From assembly GCA_914767885.1 (NCBI GenBank), contig CAJZBQ010000056.1, positions 884,001-948,000 on the forward strand: DNA of 64,000 nt, in the 5' to 3' direction. The stretch comes from Blepharisma stoltei. Lineage: Eukaryota; Ciliophora; Heterotrichea; Heterotrichida; Blepharismidae. The notes under the pieces are model-generated. The model was not told the DNA's origin. It searched no databases and was given only the letters and a program-made list of their open reading frames with translations. The translations under genes were made by a program, and so were the position numbers. Positions 32,307-43,586 of the stretch are shown piece after piece. Numbering within the stretch: position 1 is the stretch's first letter; every line of letters starts with the position of its first letter.

Positions 32307-33512
32307 ATGGAGCCATTTAGGTCACCTGATCAACGTAGACTTTATGATAACAGTTACCCAGTGGTAGAAGACTCCAAACTTTCATATGAAAAATTGCAAA
32401 AATACCAACTTGCAAACCACCAGCCTGAAAATGAAGTGGAAATAACTCTGAGCAACCCACTCATAAAAGATTCACTTTTAAAATATGTTGTCTATTCCAT
32501 CAATGGGAAAGACAAAACAGGCACGTTTGAAGCTTACAGGCGATACAAAGATTTTGAAGCTTTGAGAACACTGCTGATTCGGCACTGGCCAGGCTGCGTG
32601 ATTCCTAAAATCCCTCCAAAGCAGACTTTAGGAAACTTAGAAGGAGACTTCATCGAGCAACGTCGGAAATTGCTTGAAGCTTTCTTGGTCAGGGTAGCAA
32701 ATACTTCATATCTCCACCAATCCGAAGAGTTCCACATGTTTTTAAGAGGCCCAAATGAATATCACAAAGCCATTGCAAATTTCAGAAGGCCAACATACGA
32801 TCAGCTTGCTGCTACATATCAATCAATATTTCCAAGTTTTGCTGAGTTTCAAGTTACTGATAGTATTCAAAAAGAATTAGAAGAAGCTTTTAAATATTTT
32901 CAACAAGGCCAAATCACATTGGAAATTTTCCATGGGAAAAGCAAAATGTGTGTCGACTATTTTGGCTACTATAAAAATGAGCTTTTTGGAATGTTCCAAG
33001 GGCTTAAAGGGATTAATAGCCAGTATTTAGAGTCAAAAAATGAAATCCAATTTGATCTGTTGGAAAGTAAAGAAAACCCTTATGGGGAGTTATTAGATTG
33101 AATCAGAGTTGAAATCTTGGACATGGGGGGGATGGTTGAAGCTTTTAAAAAGAAAAAAGAATACGAAAGAATCAAAGAAAAAATTGCGGAGAGAATTGAC
33201 GAAGAAAGAAAAAAGCTTCTAAATCTACAATTGGATAAGAAAACTGTTATGCAAATTCTTGTAAGAAAACCTAAAGAATACTACACTGATAAAATATCGA
33301 AAACAATCCAAGACTTGGAAACAGAGCTAAGGAGCATCAATACCATCAACAATATCATAGCAGGAAGGCTCATGCAAATTGAAATCCCCAGATTCAGAAA
33401 ATCAAAAACAGTGGTTTATGAATCAGTAATCAGAAATCTCACAAGCTCAAGCAGCAATCAGCTAGAATTCATTATCGCTCAAACCAGAAAAGTTGAAGAG
33501 AGCCTAAATTAA
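32307..33512 (+). CDS. Sorting nexin (PX domain plus BAR-like C-terminus)
   Basis: 401 residues with one TGA Trp at the LLDWIR junction. The PX domain spans about residues 40-150, with the phosphoinositide-binding pattern YEAYRRYKDFEALRTLL (RRYKDF), the Pro-rich loop IPKIPPKQTLG, and the helix EQRRKLLEAFLVRV. The C-terminal 230 residues are helical with charged coiled-coil segments (EAFKKKKEYERIKEKI, RIDEERKKLL), as in SNX-BAR proteins that bend endosomal membranes. Expected role: binding of endosomal PI3P and retromer-type sorting. Confidence 0.9.
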
Positions 33513-33540
33513 TAACATTGTTATAAGTTTCTTCGTAAAT

Positions 33541-34901
33541 ATGGCAAAACTTTCCGTATTCTTATTGCTCTTTTCAATTGGATTCTGCTGTGATCAACCC
33601 GAATTCTCTTCTTTTTTTGATGCTGAAATTGTATGTCCCTCATACGCCTGTAAGCTGGCAACCCAAGAATTCTCGCAGGGCACCTGCATTTATTATGACA
33701 ATACTGCGAATGGGACTTATTATGTTACAAACTGCACAAACACAGCTACTCCTTATTGTCCAGAATCAGTTGGCCAAAATAGCACCTGTGCAATAAAGCC
33801 AGACCCAGCATCTAACTCCAAATGGCCTGGGGAAAAATGTGTTAGTGATGATGATTGTGGCACTTATGCATCCCAAGGCTGTGTAGACGAGGTCTGCAAA
33901 GGCTCAGCTGAAGGAGGATCCTGCACAACTCATGACATGTGTGACCCTGGGCTTTATTGTGCGAACAGCACTTGCAATCTTCAGATCGGGATTGGAAATA
34001 AAGGATGCACTGCTGATGAAGAGTGCGTCAATAATGCTGGATGTGATATAGCTGAAAATGCAGATGAAGGAACTTGTGTGAAGTATTTAAGTGTGGCTGA
34101 GTATCGAAGAGTGCAAACTTGTGACGTACAAAAACATGTTAATAGGTTTTGCGAATCGAACTTGTGCACCACAGAGTGCGAATATTCTTATTGTCTGCCA
34201 AGCTTGGCAAGCGAAAATAAGACCCCAAATACTTGTAAAACGACAGGAGATTGTAGTTCTGAGCAGGATCAACAGTTCAGCCTTGTTCTTTTTTCAAGCT
34301 GTAATTGTGGGTACAATTCAAAAGGAAATGCATATTGCGGACTATTCCCAGGAGATAAAGAATATAGTGAGTATTTAGATAGCCTAAGCTCATATGTGGA
34401 TAGTGATTCTATTTTGGATTGTAATACATTAAGAAGATTTAGCACAGTTTGTATGAAAGATTGGTGGGGTGCCAAAAATACTGCGATTTATTCTTATTAT
34501 CTTACGGTTGTTGGATCATATTCTGATATAGCACTTTCCCGAGGATGGCGCGGAATGGCGCCATCCTCGGGAAAGTCAACTAAGCATCCACACGGGAACT
34601 GGGAGTTCCACGTGTGGATGCCATTTTTGACATGTGGGATCCAAACTTCCACATGTCAAAATGGCATCCACACGTGGAACTCCCAGTTCCCGTGTGGATG
34701 CCTTCCTGGCTTTCCCGAGGATGGCGCCATTCCGCGCCATCCTCGGGAAAGCGCTATATTCAAGAAAATGATGACTGCGTTGCTAATGTTTTTAATTCGA
34801 AATATGTTAGTATCTCACAGGAGTTTGACTATTATAGTAATAGCTTTGGAAGCGTTATGACTATTTTGGCTGGAGCTATTTATATAAGCATGATAGTTTA
34901 A
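33541..34901 (+). CDS. Secreted Cys-rich protein, paralog A, interrupted by a hairpin IES
   Basis: Exons 33541-34528 and 34759-34901 give 376 residues. The N-terminus MAKLSVFLLLFSIGFCCDQ is a signal peptide. The mature part has more than 35 cysteines in spaced pairs (CPSYAC, CIYY, CVSDDDCG, CVDEVCKGS, CDPGLYCAN, CVNNAGCD, CNCGYNSKGNAYCGLFPGD), suggesting several disulfide modules. The end is mildly hydrophobic (MTILAGAIYISMIV) and could be a GPI-attachment signal. The family is seen in ciliates, with unknown function. Without excision of 34529-34758 the C-terminus differs entirely from its paralog. Confidence 0.85.
34529..34758. repeat. IES, ~230-bp nested-palindrome hairpin in Cys-rich gene A
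   Basis: 230 nt, nearly identical to 31880-32107. Ends TAGCACTTTCCCGAGGATGG and GGGAAAGCGCTATA. Removing it between TA repeats joins YSDI to QENDDCVANVFNS, which aligns with NSEDCVLNVYNS of paralog B. Confidence 0.93.
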
Positions 34902-35008
34902 TTCAATTTTTTATGTTTATATATAATCTATCAGCGGTAACTTTAATGAAATTTATTTTTATTTTGAGATATATTTTCAATCATGCTTTTAAATCTGTTC
35001 TTAATAAA

Positions 35009-36345
35009 ATGGAATTCAAGCTGGCAGCTTTAATTTGTATTATTTCATTATCCGCTTGCAAATATGCTGACGAGATGCACTTACCCACCTTTAAGAGCGA
35101 TTAAAACCATTAGACAAACTCTGCTTTTCTGGAATAATTTCCCATCTTCATAAGTAAACAAATGTTTTTTTAAATATACATTATTTTGTATGGAATATTT
35201 TTATTGTGTATAAAATTTTTTATTATATTTTAAAAATATTATCAAAATTAATCCCCTTCAAAAGCGAACAAAAATCTTGCTCTGTCTTTAAGGGATTAAA
35301 GATAGAAGAATCTTCTATTACATGTCCATCTTATACTTGCCAAGGATCAGACCAGAAGTTCGGTGATGGAACATGCATTTATTATTCATCTGCAGCCTCA
35401 ACTTATTATGTATCAAGCTGTAGCTCTACTCAGACTCCTTACTGCCCTCCCTCAGTTGGACAAAATAGCACTTGCACATATACACCTTCTTCGACACCTA
35501 CAACTAAGTGGCCAGGCGAAAGATGTTCAGACTCCTCTCCTTGCAGTTCCTATGCTATAACCGGCTGCGTCAGCGAAGTTTGCAGAGGATCAGGTTACAA
35601 CAGCCAGTGCTATGCAAATGACAACTGTAATCCAGGATATTATTGTGCAAATAATCGATGCATTGCACAAATTGAAATTGGGAAGCCTGGGTGTATCAAT
35701 GACTATCAATGCGTTAATAATGCTGGCTGTGATGTCTCTTCTTCTGCTTTGAGTGGGATATGCGTTGAATATTTTAGCGTCGCTGACTACTCAGAGGTAA
35801 AAAATTGCAACGGATACACCAATTTGCTATGCAAATCGTCACTTTGTGGGATTGATGGCGAGAAAAAGGCATGCATAAGCCAACTAGCAAGCCAAAAAGA
35901 TACACCAATGGCATGCACAAGCAATAATAATTGCACATCTAAAATTGATAGCAATTACGGGTCAATCATGCTATTTTCTACATGCAGCTGCGGGTATAAT
36001 AGCAAAGCTGAGGCTTATTGTGGATTATTCCCAGGAGATTCAGTGTACAGCAGATATTTAGAGTATGCTCGGCAATATGTGAAAAATATAGCAATCCAAT
36101 ACTGCAATACAAATAGAAGATTTAATGTCGAATGTATGAAAGACTGGTGGGGAATAAAAGAAGCTTCAACCTTTAATTATTATTTGGCAGCAGTTAATTA
36201 TTATGTTGCAGTTCAAAATAGCGAAGATTGCGTTTTGAATGTGTATAATTCACTATATCAAAGCATCAAAAAAGAATATGGTACTGAGTCTTTTAGCATA
36301 TTGGGTGCGGTTTTTGGAGCTGCTTATGTAAGTATCTTAATTTAA
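35009..36345 (+). CDS. Secreted Cys-rich protein, paralog B, interrupted by a decayed MITE
   Basis: Exons 35009-35083 and 35299-36345 give 373 residues. Signal peptide MEFKLAALICIISLSACK; then the same Cys pattern as paralog A (SITCPSYTCQGS, GTCIYY, CSTNTQ-like strand, VNNAGCD, CSCGYNSKAEAYCGLFPGD, MKDWWGIKEA). The tail FSILGAVFGAAYVSILI again suggests a GPI signal or membrane contact. The signal peptide is cut from the mature part by the 35084-35298 insertion, so an uncorrected reading would miss secretion. Confidence 0.85.
35084..35298 (+). mobile_element. IES, decayed MITE in Cys-rich gene B
   Basis: TTA-flanked; starts CCCACCTTTAAGAGCGATTA and includes aaaccattagacaaactctg, the spacer relic of reversed MITEs. 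The far end is caaaagcgaacaaaaatctt...tctttaaggga. 215 nt removed restores the signal peptide fusion (EMHL-KIEESS). Confidence 0.8.
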
Positions 36346-36452
36346 TTTCGAAGTTCCATTTGTTGACTTTATTTTTAAATAAAATTCGATCATAAAAACT
36401 AATAAGAAAATTATTAAAACAATTTTTCCTTTGTTAAGGACTTTATTGCTAA

Positions 36453-36777
36453 CTCCCCCCCCCCCCTCCGTGAGCGAACAAAAAAATTTTGTTCGCTCAC
36501 GAGGGGGGTTAATTTTTTTTTTTTTAAAAAAAATTTATATATAAATTTTATAAAAAATATTTTTTTCGAAATTTAAAAAAATCCTAATTTGCAAAAATTG
36601 GGAAGCAAATATTAATTTAATTTGCAAAATTTATGTTTTTAAAACGCAATTTGTTTAAAATTAAACAGAATTAGCTCTAGATTTCATTATACTAATTATC
36701 ACTTATATATCAAAATTTTTTTCCATTAAAATTTTTTCTATTAAAAAAATTTTTGTTCACTCACGGAGGGTGAGTAA
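36453..36777 (+). mobile_element. MITE copy 6, ending at its inner repeat
   Basis: Left hairpin end and core match copies 1, 2 and 7, but the element stops at the inner GTTCACTCACGGAGGGTGAG and then TAA. The usual spacer and outer terminal repeat (about 55 bp) are missing. It is still flanked by TAA on both sides. Confidence 0.9.
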
Positions 36778-36899
36778 GCAAATATTCTTTTTATGAAGAA
36801 TTCGTAATTATTTTGAATTATTTTGCCTGTAAATCAAAAAAATTACGTCATCATATATATAAAAGATATCAGTTGGTGAAGGTGGTGAATAAATAAAAA

Positions 36900-38944
36900 A
36901 TGGTATCCAGAAGATTTAAAATCATTTTTCTTTTCTTAGCTTCTTCAATTGTCCTTGCTAAGGGTGAAAAATTGCTTGGAGACACTGATGGGACTTGAAA
37001 TTATCTTGGGTATAACGGCTATGCTGGAAATGTCATTATGAATTCTTTAACAGGCTCATCTTATTTCTATTGGCTTTTTAATGCAATCAATGGAAATATT
37101 TTCAGTGATAGCTTGCCATTAGTCATATGGATTTGGGGAGGACCAGGCTGTTCTGGGGATATGGCAATGATGTATGACAATATTGGCCCCTTTATATTGA
37201 ACAGCAACGGACAGCCAGTTGCAAATCCTTTAACCTGAACCAATAACTACCACGTAATGACAATTGATCACCCGCTAGGCACTGGGTTTTCATTAGCAAA
37301 CGCAAAGTCTGATTTTGCTAATTCCACGACTTCTGCGTCTAATGCCTTATATAACTTTTTGGTAAAGTTGGCTCAAAAATACCCAACTTGGTTCAATAGA
37401 GACCTTTACTTTTTTGGAGAAAGTTATGCTGGGCATTGGATTCCTGGGATTGCTTATAAAATTGATTTTTTTATAAATGCACTAAAAAACAACCCCTCTT
37501 AATTTTCCTCATTAAAGCCTAATTATATCTGAAATCAATACCCCTGGAAAATTAATTCACATTCAAAAGTAAATTGTTTTTAAGAAAATAAATCTCAATA
37601 AAATAATAAGTGAAAATAACAGCCCAAGTCCGTTGTTCCATTTTAATCTTAAAGGCATTGGAATTGGAGATCCGTGAATAGATCCGGCAACGCAAGGCAA
37701 TTATTCAGGCTATGCTTATTCAAACTCCTATATAGATAAAGAAGAACTTCAGATATTCTAAATTGGATTGATCAAAACTTTAAGTTTTACATAATAAAGA
37801 GCAAATTCTTACTGTTTATTCATTTTTTCTTGGGAATAATACAATCATATGAGCAAAGCATGAGTAAAGCCTTAAATGAGTCTCAATTGCTTAAAGCTCA
37901 TCAAGATTGGAGCTGGTCAAACCTTGGCAAATCTCCCTAGACTTACCTTTGCTAATGATTCTATGCCTACTCCAAAATCTGAATCCTGCTCTTATACCCT
38001 TTGGCAGCCTTAGAGTTGGTGAGTTTATCTGCATGTTAAATTTATATGAAACTCTGCTTAGCAGACTAGGCTTCTAAAATCTTCAGTTTAGTTTATAGTT
38101 CATAAATTATGTATAATTTATGAACTCAAATAAACTTATTTTGCCTAAAATCAATAGTCTTCAGACCAAAAAATTATCAGATCGGTAAATTCCGGTAACT
38201 AAATTTTATAGAATAATATGTAATCTTAATCGTATGTTGCAATTTCCTGTGGATGGCGCTATTTTGGCCTTGATTTTCCCACTGAAAAAATATTTGGTCC
38301 GACCAGTTCCATATGATTTGGTCAAACCAAAAAACTTTCCCAGTGGGAGAATCCCATATCTTTATATGAGCTGGACTGCTAGATAAATCTATCAACCATG
38401 CAGGCCCATCAAGGCTTAGCCATTGAGCTACATTTTAGATCTGACTCAAAAATATTCAGGAGGGTTCAACATTTATAACGTAAGAGAATTTACCCAGCTA
38501 AATTCCACCCTCTATGCTAACTGGTTGAATTTAAACACAACCAAAATAATGCTTCATGCTCCATTAAACGTTACTTGGGTAGATTGCAGTGATCCAGTTT
38601 ACAATAATTTGGTGACGGATATGATGATAACGGTAGGAAACTTACTCCCTTACATTATTGACAACATTAAGGTGCTTATATGGAATGGCCAAGACGATTT
38701 CATGGTGAATACACTGTCAACTGAAAACATGCTCAATAGTTTGAAATGGACAGGAATTTCAAATTTAATCAATTCGAATAAGATTGCATGGAAAGTCAAT
38801 GGAAGCATTGCCGGGTATGTAATAAATTACCAGACGCTAACTTATGCGCTTCTCTTGAAGGCAGGACATATGGGATCGCATGACCAGCCAGCTAATGCAC
38901 GGGATATGATCAATAGATTTATTAACAATCAAGGATGGAAATAA
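36900..38944 (+). CDS. Serine carboxypeptidase (S10) copy 1, split by three IESs
   Basis: Exons 36900-37458, 37601-37755, 37839-37939 and 38431-38944 give 442 residues. Signal peptide MVSRRFKIIFLFLASSIVLA. Catalytic elements: oxyanion region WGGPGCSGD, nucleophile Ser in FGESYAGH, Asp in NGQDDFMVN and His in KAGHMGSHDQP, so the triad is complete. At least four TGA Trp codons, including one in the GTWNYLG start region. S10 enzymes remove C-terminal residues in lysosomes or food vacuoles. It is the first of four tandem copies; the exons align with copies 2-4 with no gap or overlap. Confidence 0.9.
37459..37600. other. Short TA-flanked IES (142 nt) in carboxypeptidase 1
   Basis: AT-rich, without a visible inverted repeat. 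TA to TA removal joins AYKI to ISENNSPSP, aligned with AYKILSENQ in copy 2. Confidence 0.75.
37756..37838. other. Short TA-flanked IES (83 nt) in carboxypeptidase 1
   Basis: AT-rich. Removal joins EELQI to IQSYEQS, matching EELQIIETYEQE of copy 3. It is the shortest IES in the window. Confidence 0.75.
37940..38430. other. Composite IES (491 nt) in carboxypeptidase 1 with an inner hairpin
   Basis: TA-flanked. It contains a palindromic piece at 38240-38360 (ttttcccactg / cagtgggaga; tggtccgacca / tggtcaaacca) and a short inverted repeat at 38096-38130. Removal joins KSPY to ILDLTQKYSGG, aligned with LGLTAEYSGG of copy 3. Confidence 0.7.
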
Positions 38945-39123
38945 ATCCTTTAAATTATTTAACTCTTTTTTCATCTATAATAAGTAATTTTTCACAATAA
39001 AATTTTCAATAATTTTATAAAAAATAAAAAGATCATCAAAGAACTCGCGGATTAAGATAACTTAAGGGATAAATTTTAGTGTTTTAATAAATTAATTGAA
39101 AATCGGCAATAAGATTATTCATT

Positions 39124-39353
39124 TATAGCCTAGGGACTCATTTAGATCGCCCTGGGCTGTGATTGCCTTACCTAATGGTGGAGTTGCCTAGGACTGCAAA
39201 TTGCCAAGTCAACTCCACCAGTTGACAAGTAAAACCTATAACGGCGCTTGTCAACTGGTGGAGTTGACTTGGCAAATTTGCAGCCCTAGGCAACTCACCA
39301 GTTAGGCAGAGTAATTTTCAGCCCAAGGCATCCAAAGAGGCTCTGGGCTGTAT
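39124..39353. repeat. Hairpin element (~230 bp) between carboxypeptidases 1 and 2
   Basis: Arms ttatagcctagggactcatt / ggctctgggctgtataag, then gttgcctaggactgcaaatt / gcagccctaggcaactc and gtcaactccaccagttgaca / tgtcaactggtggagttgac. TA flanked. Same length class as the exon hairpins, with different sequence. Confidence 0.85.
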
Positions 39354-39532
39354 AAGCACCAGCTACCTGTAAGCTGTAACTATATAAAATTTTATTTATT
39401 TAGGAGCGACAAAGTTGACTTTCAGAGATCCTATAGTTGTTTGAGGTTATTTCAAAAGGATCTAAGGTGAAATTTATCTTCCATTGTTTTGGGGAAAATA
39501 ATAATAATTTCACCATAAGAAATAAGAAGTAC

Positions 39533-40837
39533 ATGAGGATAAAATTATTGAATTTGGCGCTTTTTCTTTTAGCTCTGCAAGCTTCAGCGCAAAGTGAAGG
39601 TCTTCTTGGAGATACAGATGGCGAATGGAATTTTCTTGGTTTCACAGGATATGCTGGAGAAGTTGTAATAAATCCTTTAACTGGCTCGTCTTATTTCTAC
39701 TGGCTTTTTCAAGCTATCCAAGGTAATATTTTAACTGATAAGTATCCTTTAGTTATTTGACTCGCAGGCGGCCCTGGCTGTGCAAGTGGTCCAGCAGTTA
39801 TATTTGATTATATTACTCCTTTTATCATAGATGATAATGGAGAACCGATTTTGAATCCAAATAACTGGGTAAATCAAGTCCACTTTATGGCAATTGATCA
39901 TCCTATAGGAACTGGATTTTCATTCTCAAACTCTCCAAATGATTATAAAAATAACACATCTGGAGACACAAACCAATTATACACACTTTTGGTTAGATTA
40001 GCTCAAAAGTATCCAACCTGGTTCAATAGGGATCTTTATATTTTTGGCGTAAGCTATGGAGGAAAGTGGGCTCCTGCAATCGCTTATAAGATTTTAAGTG
40101 AAAATCAAGGCGCAAGCCCTCCTTATCGATTTAACCTGAAAGGAATAGGAGTTGGAGATCCTTGGACCAACCCTGCAGTCCAAACTTCATTTTATGGTTA
40201 TGTTGCATATTCAAGTGGATTGATAAATCAAGAAGAACTTAGCATAATTCAAGCTTATGAGGAAGAAATTCAAAATCAGATAAGTTCAGGAGATCTTTAT
40301 GAAGCTCAAAATAATGTTGGTATGGTTATGGAGCTCATCTATGAATATACAGGAGGCATTAACACTTATGATATAAGAAAGTTTACAGACTATAACTCTA
40401 CAGCTATAGAATACTGGCTCAATTTAAATTCCACAAAAGCTCTCCTGCATGCACCATTGAATATGGAGCACCTTGGCTGCAATCCAAACGTCTATGACAT
40501 GACCACTGATTTTATGGAATCTTCAGCTATGCTATTTCCTTATATCCTTGACAATATTAATGTCTTGATGTGGATAGGACAAGATGACTTACTCCTTAAT
40601 ACTCCTTGTGTAGAAAATCTTGTAGCTAATATTAACTGGCCAGGTATCCAAGGTCTGCTTAATACCAATAAAATGATTTGGAAAGTAAACGGAACAGTAG
40701 CTGGGTATGTCAAAAATTATTCAACATTTACGTTCGTGCATCTCTTAAAATCAGGACATATTGGATGCCATGATCAGCCTGCAAATTCAAGGGATATGTT
40801 TTTTAGGTTTATTTATAATGAAGGCTGGCAGCAATAA
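39533..40837 (+). CDS. Serine carboxypeptidase (S10) copy 2, altered nucleophile motif
   Basis: 434 residues, no IES. The signal peptide MRIKLLNLALFLLALQASAQ favours the ATG at 39533 over upstream codons. The oxyanion region GGPGCASGP and the acid and His elements (IGQDDLLLN, KSGHIGCHDQP) are kept. The nucleophile motif, however, reads GVSYGGK where the family and copies 1, 3 and 4 have GESYAGH or GESYGGH. The Ser is present, but the usual Glu before it and the His after are replaced, so altered pH dependence or specificity is possible. TGA Trp at VIWLAGG. Confidence 0.9.
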
Positions 40838-40921
40838 TTCTATATTAGCTTTATGCAGCTTTAATAAGTTAATAAATCTTCATAGAGATTAATATCATCT
40901 TATAATAAAATAGACTTGATA

Positions 40922-42226
40922 ATGGGTAAGTTAAAATATCTTATTGTACCTTTATTTACAATTTTGGAAGTTTTATCACAAAGTGAGGATCTTTTAAGTG
41001 ATACAGACGCTGAATGGAGTTTACTTGGCTACAGTGGTTATGCAGGCGAAGTTGTAATAAACCCATTGACTGGTTCATCCTATTTCTACTGACTTTTTCA
41101 AGCAAATCAAGGGAATATTTTTACAGACAAGCGTCCTTTAATTATATGACTATCAGGAGGTCCAGGGTGCTCAGGCGATACCTATTTAATATTTGACAAC
41201 GCTACACCCTTTATCATAAACAGCAATGGCAAGCCAGTTTCAAATCCATATGCATGGACAAGTGAATATCATTTAATGACAATTGATTATCCTTTAGGAG
41301 TTGGATTCTCATTCGCAAACTCTCCTTATGATTATAAAAATAATACAACTGGCGATTCAAATCAGCTCTATAACTTCCTCATCAGATTAACTCAAAAATA
41401 TCCAGCTTGGCTTAACCGAGATATTTATTTCTTTGGCGAGAGCTATGGAGGCCATTGAGTCCCAGGGATTGCTTATAAGATTTTAAGCGAAAACCAAAGT
41501 CCAAACCCTCAATTTAAATTCAACCTTAAAGGTATAGGAATGGGAGATCCTTGAATAGATCCTTCAACACAAACTTCATCGTATGGCCATTATGCATATT
41601 CAAGTGGACTGATAAATCAAGAAGAGCTTCAAATTATTGAAACTTATGAGCAAGAGCTGCAAACTGAGCTCAGCTTAGGAAATCTTCCTGAAGCTTATAT
41701 GAATTGGGGTAATATTTTAGGCTTGACAGCTGAATATTCTGGAGGAATAAATATATATGATATCAGGCAATACACAAATTATAATTATACAATAATTGAA
41801 GAGTGGCTGAATTCAAATGAAACAAAAACAATGCTCCATGCTCCCTTAAATATTGTGCATGAAGACTGCAGCCAAGCAGTGTATAATATGACTCAAGATT
41901 TTTTATCCTCAACAGGAATTTTACTTCCTTTTATCCTTGACAGCATCAATGTCTTAATATGGATCGGCCAAGACGATTTTATCGTCAACACTCCAGCTAT
42001 AGAAAATACTATAGCCAATATAAATTGGCCTAACATCCAAAACCTAATCAATACAAATAAAATTATTTGGAGGGTAAACGGCCAAATTGCAGGGTATGTT
42101 AAAAAGTTTTCGACCTTTACTTTTGCATCACTTATGAAATCAGGACATATGGGATCGCACGATCAGCCAGTTAATGCCAGAGATATGCTATTTAGGTTTA
42201 TCAATAATGAGGGTTGGCAGCAGTAA
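40922..42226 (+). CDS. Serine carboxypeptidase (S10) copy 3
   Basis: 434 residues, no IES, with about five TGA Trp codons (for example FYW at SSYFYWLFQ and GHW after the nucleophile). Signal peptide MGKLKYLIVPLFTILEVLSQ. Triad: FGESYGGHW, IGQDDFIVN, KSGHMGSHDQP, all family-typical. Closest in sequence to copy 2. It lies 84 bp from copy 2 and 52 bp from copy 4 on the same strand, indicating local tandem duplication. Many NxS/T sites suggest glycosylation. Confidence 0.92.
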
Positions 42227-42278
42227 TAGTAATAATTTTAATCTTATTCTCTCCTTAATGTCTAGATTTGGGGAAGAA

Positions 42279-43586
42279 ATGATAAATATGAGACCTCTTT
42301 TCCTTTTGCTTCTTTTAGGAATTGCTTTTTCTTTAGGAAGCGATACACCGTTACTTGGAGATACAGATGGACCTTGGTCTTATTTTGGGTATACTGGGTA
42401 CTCAGGAGAAGTAGTAATAAACTCACTAACAGGGTCATCTTATTTCTATTGGCTGTTTCAAGCAATCAAAGGAAATATTTTGACTGACAAGCTTCCACTT
42501 ATACTGTGGTTTGAAGGTGGACCTGGCTGCACTGGAGAAATAGGAATATTTTATGATAACATTGGCCCTTTCCTTATCAACAACCAGACTCAGCCTGTAA
42601 ATAACCCTCTTACCTGGATAAATAATTTTCACGTCATGACTATTGATTATCCACTAGGAACCGGCTTTTCATACGCTAACTCTCCATCTGATATGACAAA
42701 CACCACCACTTCTGCGTCAGCCCAACTTTACAATTTACTTGTAAAGCTCGCCAAAAAATATCCTACTTGGTTCAATAGAGATATTTATATTTTTGGAGAA
42801 AGCTATGCTGGACATTGAATTCCTGGTATTGCTTATAAAATTTTGAGCGAAAATAAAAGTCCAAATCCTCCTTATAAATTCAACTTAAAAGGTATTGGGA
42901 TGGGAGATCCGTGGGTTGACCCTCAAACCCAAACGCAGACATATTCATATTATGGATATCAGACAGGGTTGATTAATCAAGAAGAAAAATCGATCATTGC
43001 TCAATATGAAAGCACTGTTCTTGCAATGATGAAAGCTGGCAATCTAACTCAAGCTATGAACGAGACTGATACGTCTGTTGATTTGGTTGCGCAATATGCA
43101 GGCGGGGTTTCTATTTATAATGTTAGAATTTTTGAATCCTACCCTACTCTAGGACAATTCCCAGCTTGGTTAAATTCGAATTCAACTAAAACTCTACTTA
43201 GAGTTCCACAGAATTTGGTATGGGAAGATTGCAACCCTGAAATAAACACAGCAATGGCAGTAGACGTTATGACGTCGTTTATTAATTTAATGCCTTATAT
43301 AATAGACAATATAAAGGTTGTTATATATAGCGGGCAAGATGATTTAATTTGCAACACAATAGGACAGGAATTGATGATTTCGAAAATAAATTGGCCTTAT
43401 ATTAAAGAATTTATGGGGTCGATAAAAAGAGTATGGAAAGTTAATGGAGAAGTTGCTGGCTATGCTCAAAGTTATAAGAACCTAGCTGCCATATCAGTTA
43501 TGAAATCTGGACATATGGTAGGGCACGACCAACCATTACATCTGAGAGATTTAGTAATAAGGTTTGTCAATAATCAAGGATGGTAA
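42279..43586 (+). CDS. Serine carboxypeptidase (S10) copy 4
   Basis: 435 residues, no IES. Signal peptide MINMRPLFLLLLLGIAFSLG; an ATG at 42258 is in frame but would add seven residues before it. Oxyanion GGPGCTGE, nucleophile FGESYAGHW (TGA Trp), Asp SGQDDLICN, His KSGHMVGHDQP. Complete triad. It is the most divergent of the plus-strand set after copy 1, with which it shares TTSAS near residue 140. Confidence 0.92.

Noticed and set aside
38096-38130. Transcription terminator hairpin (inverted repeat around ttcataaattatgtataatttatgaa)
   Set aside because: It lies inside an IES that is removed before the gene is expressed, and hairpin terminators of this type are not expected in a ciliate.
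36900-43586. Carboxypeptidases as pseudogenes because of many TGA codons
   Set aside because: Every TGA falls at a Trp-like conserved position and TAA/TAG do not interrupt copies 2-4, so the code, not decay, explains them.
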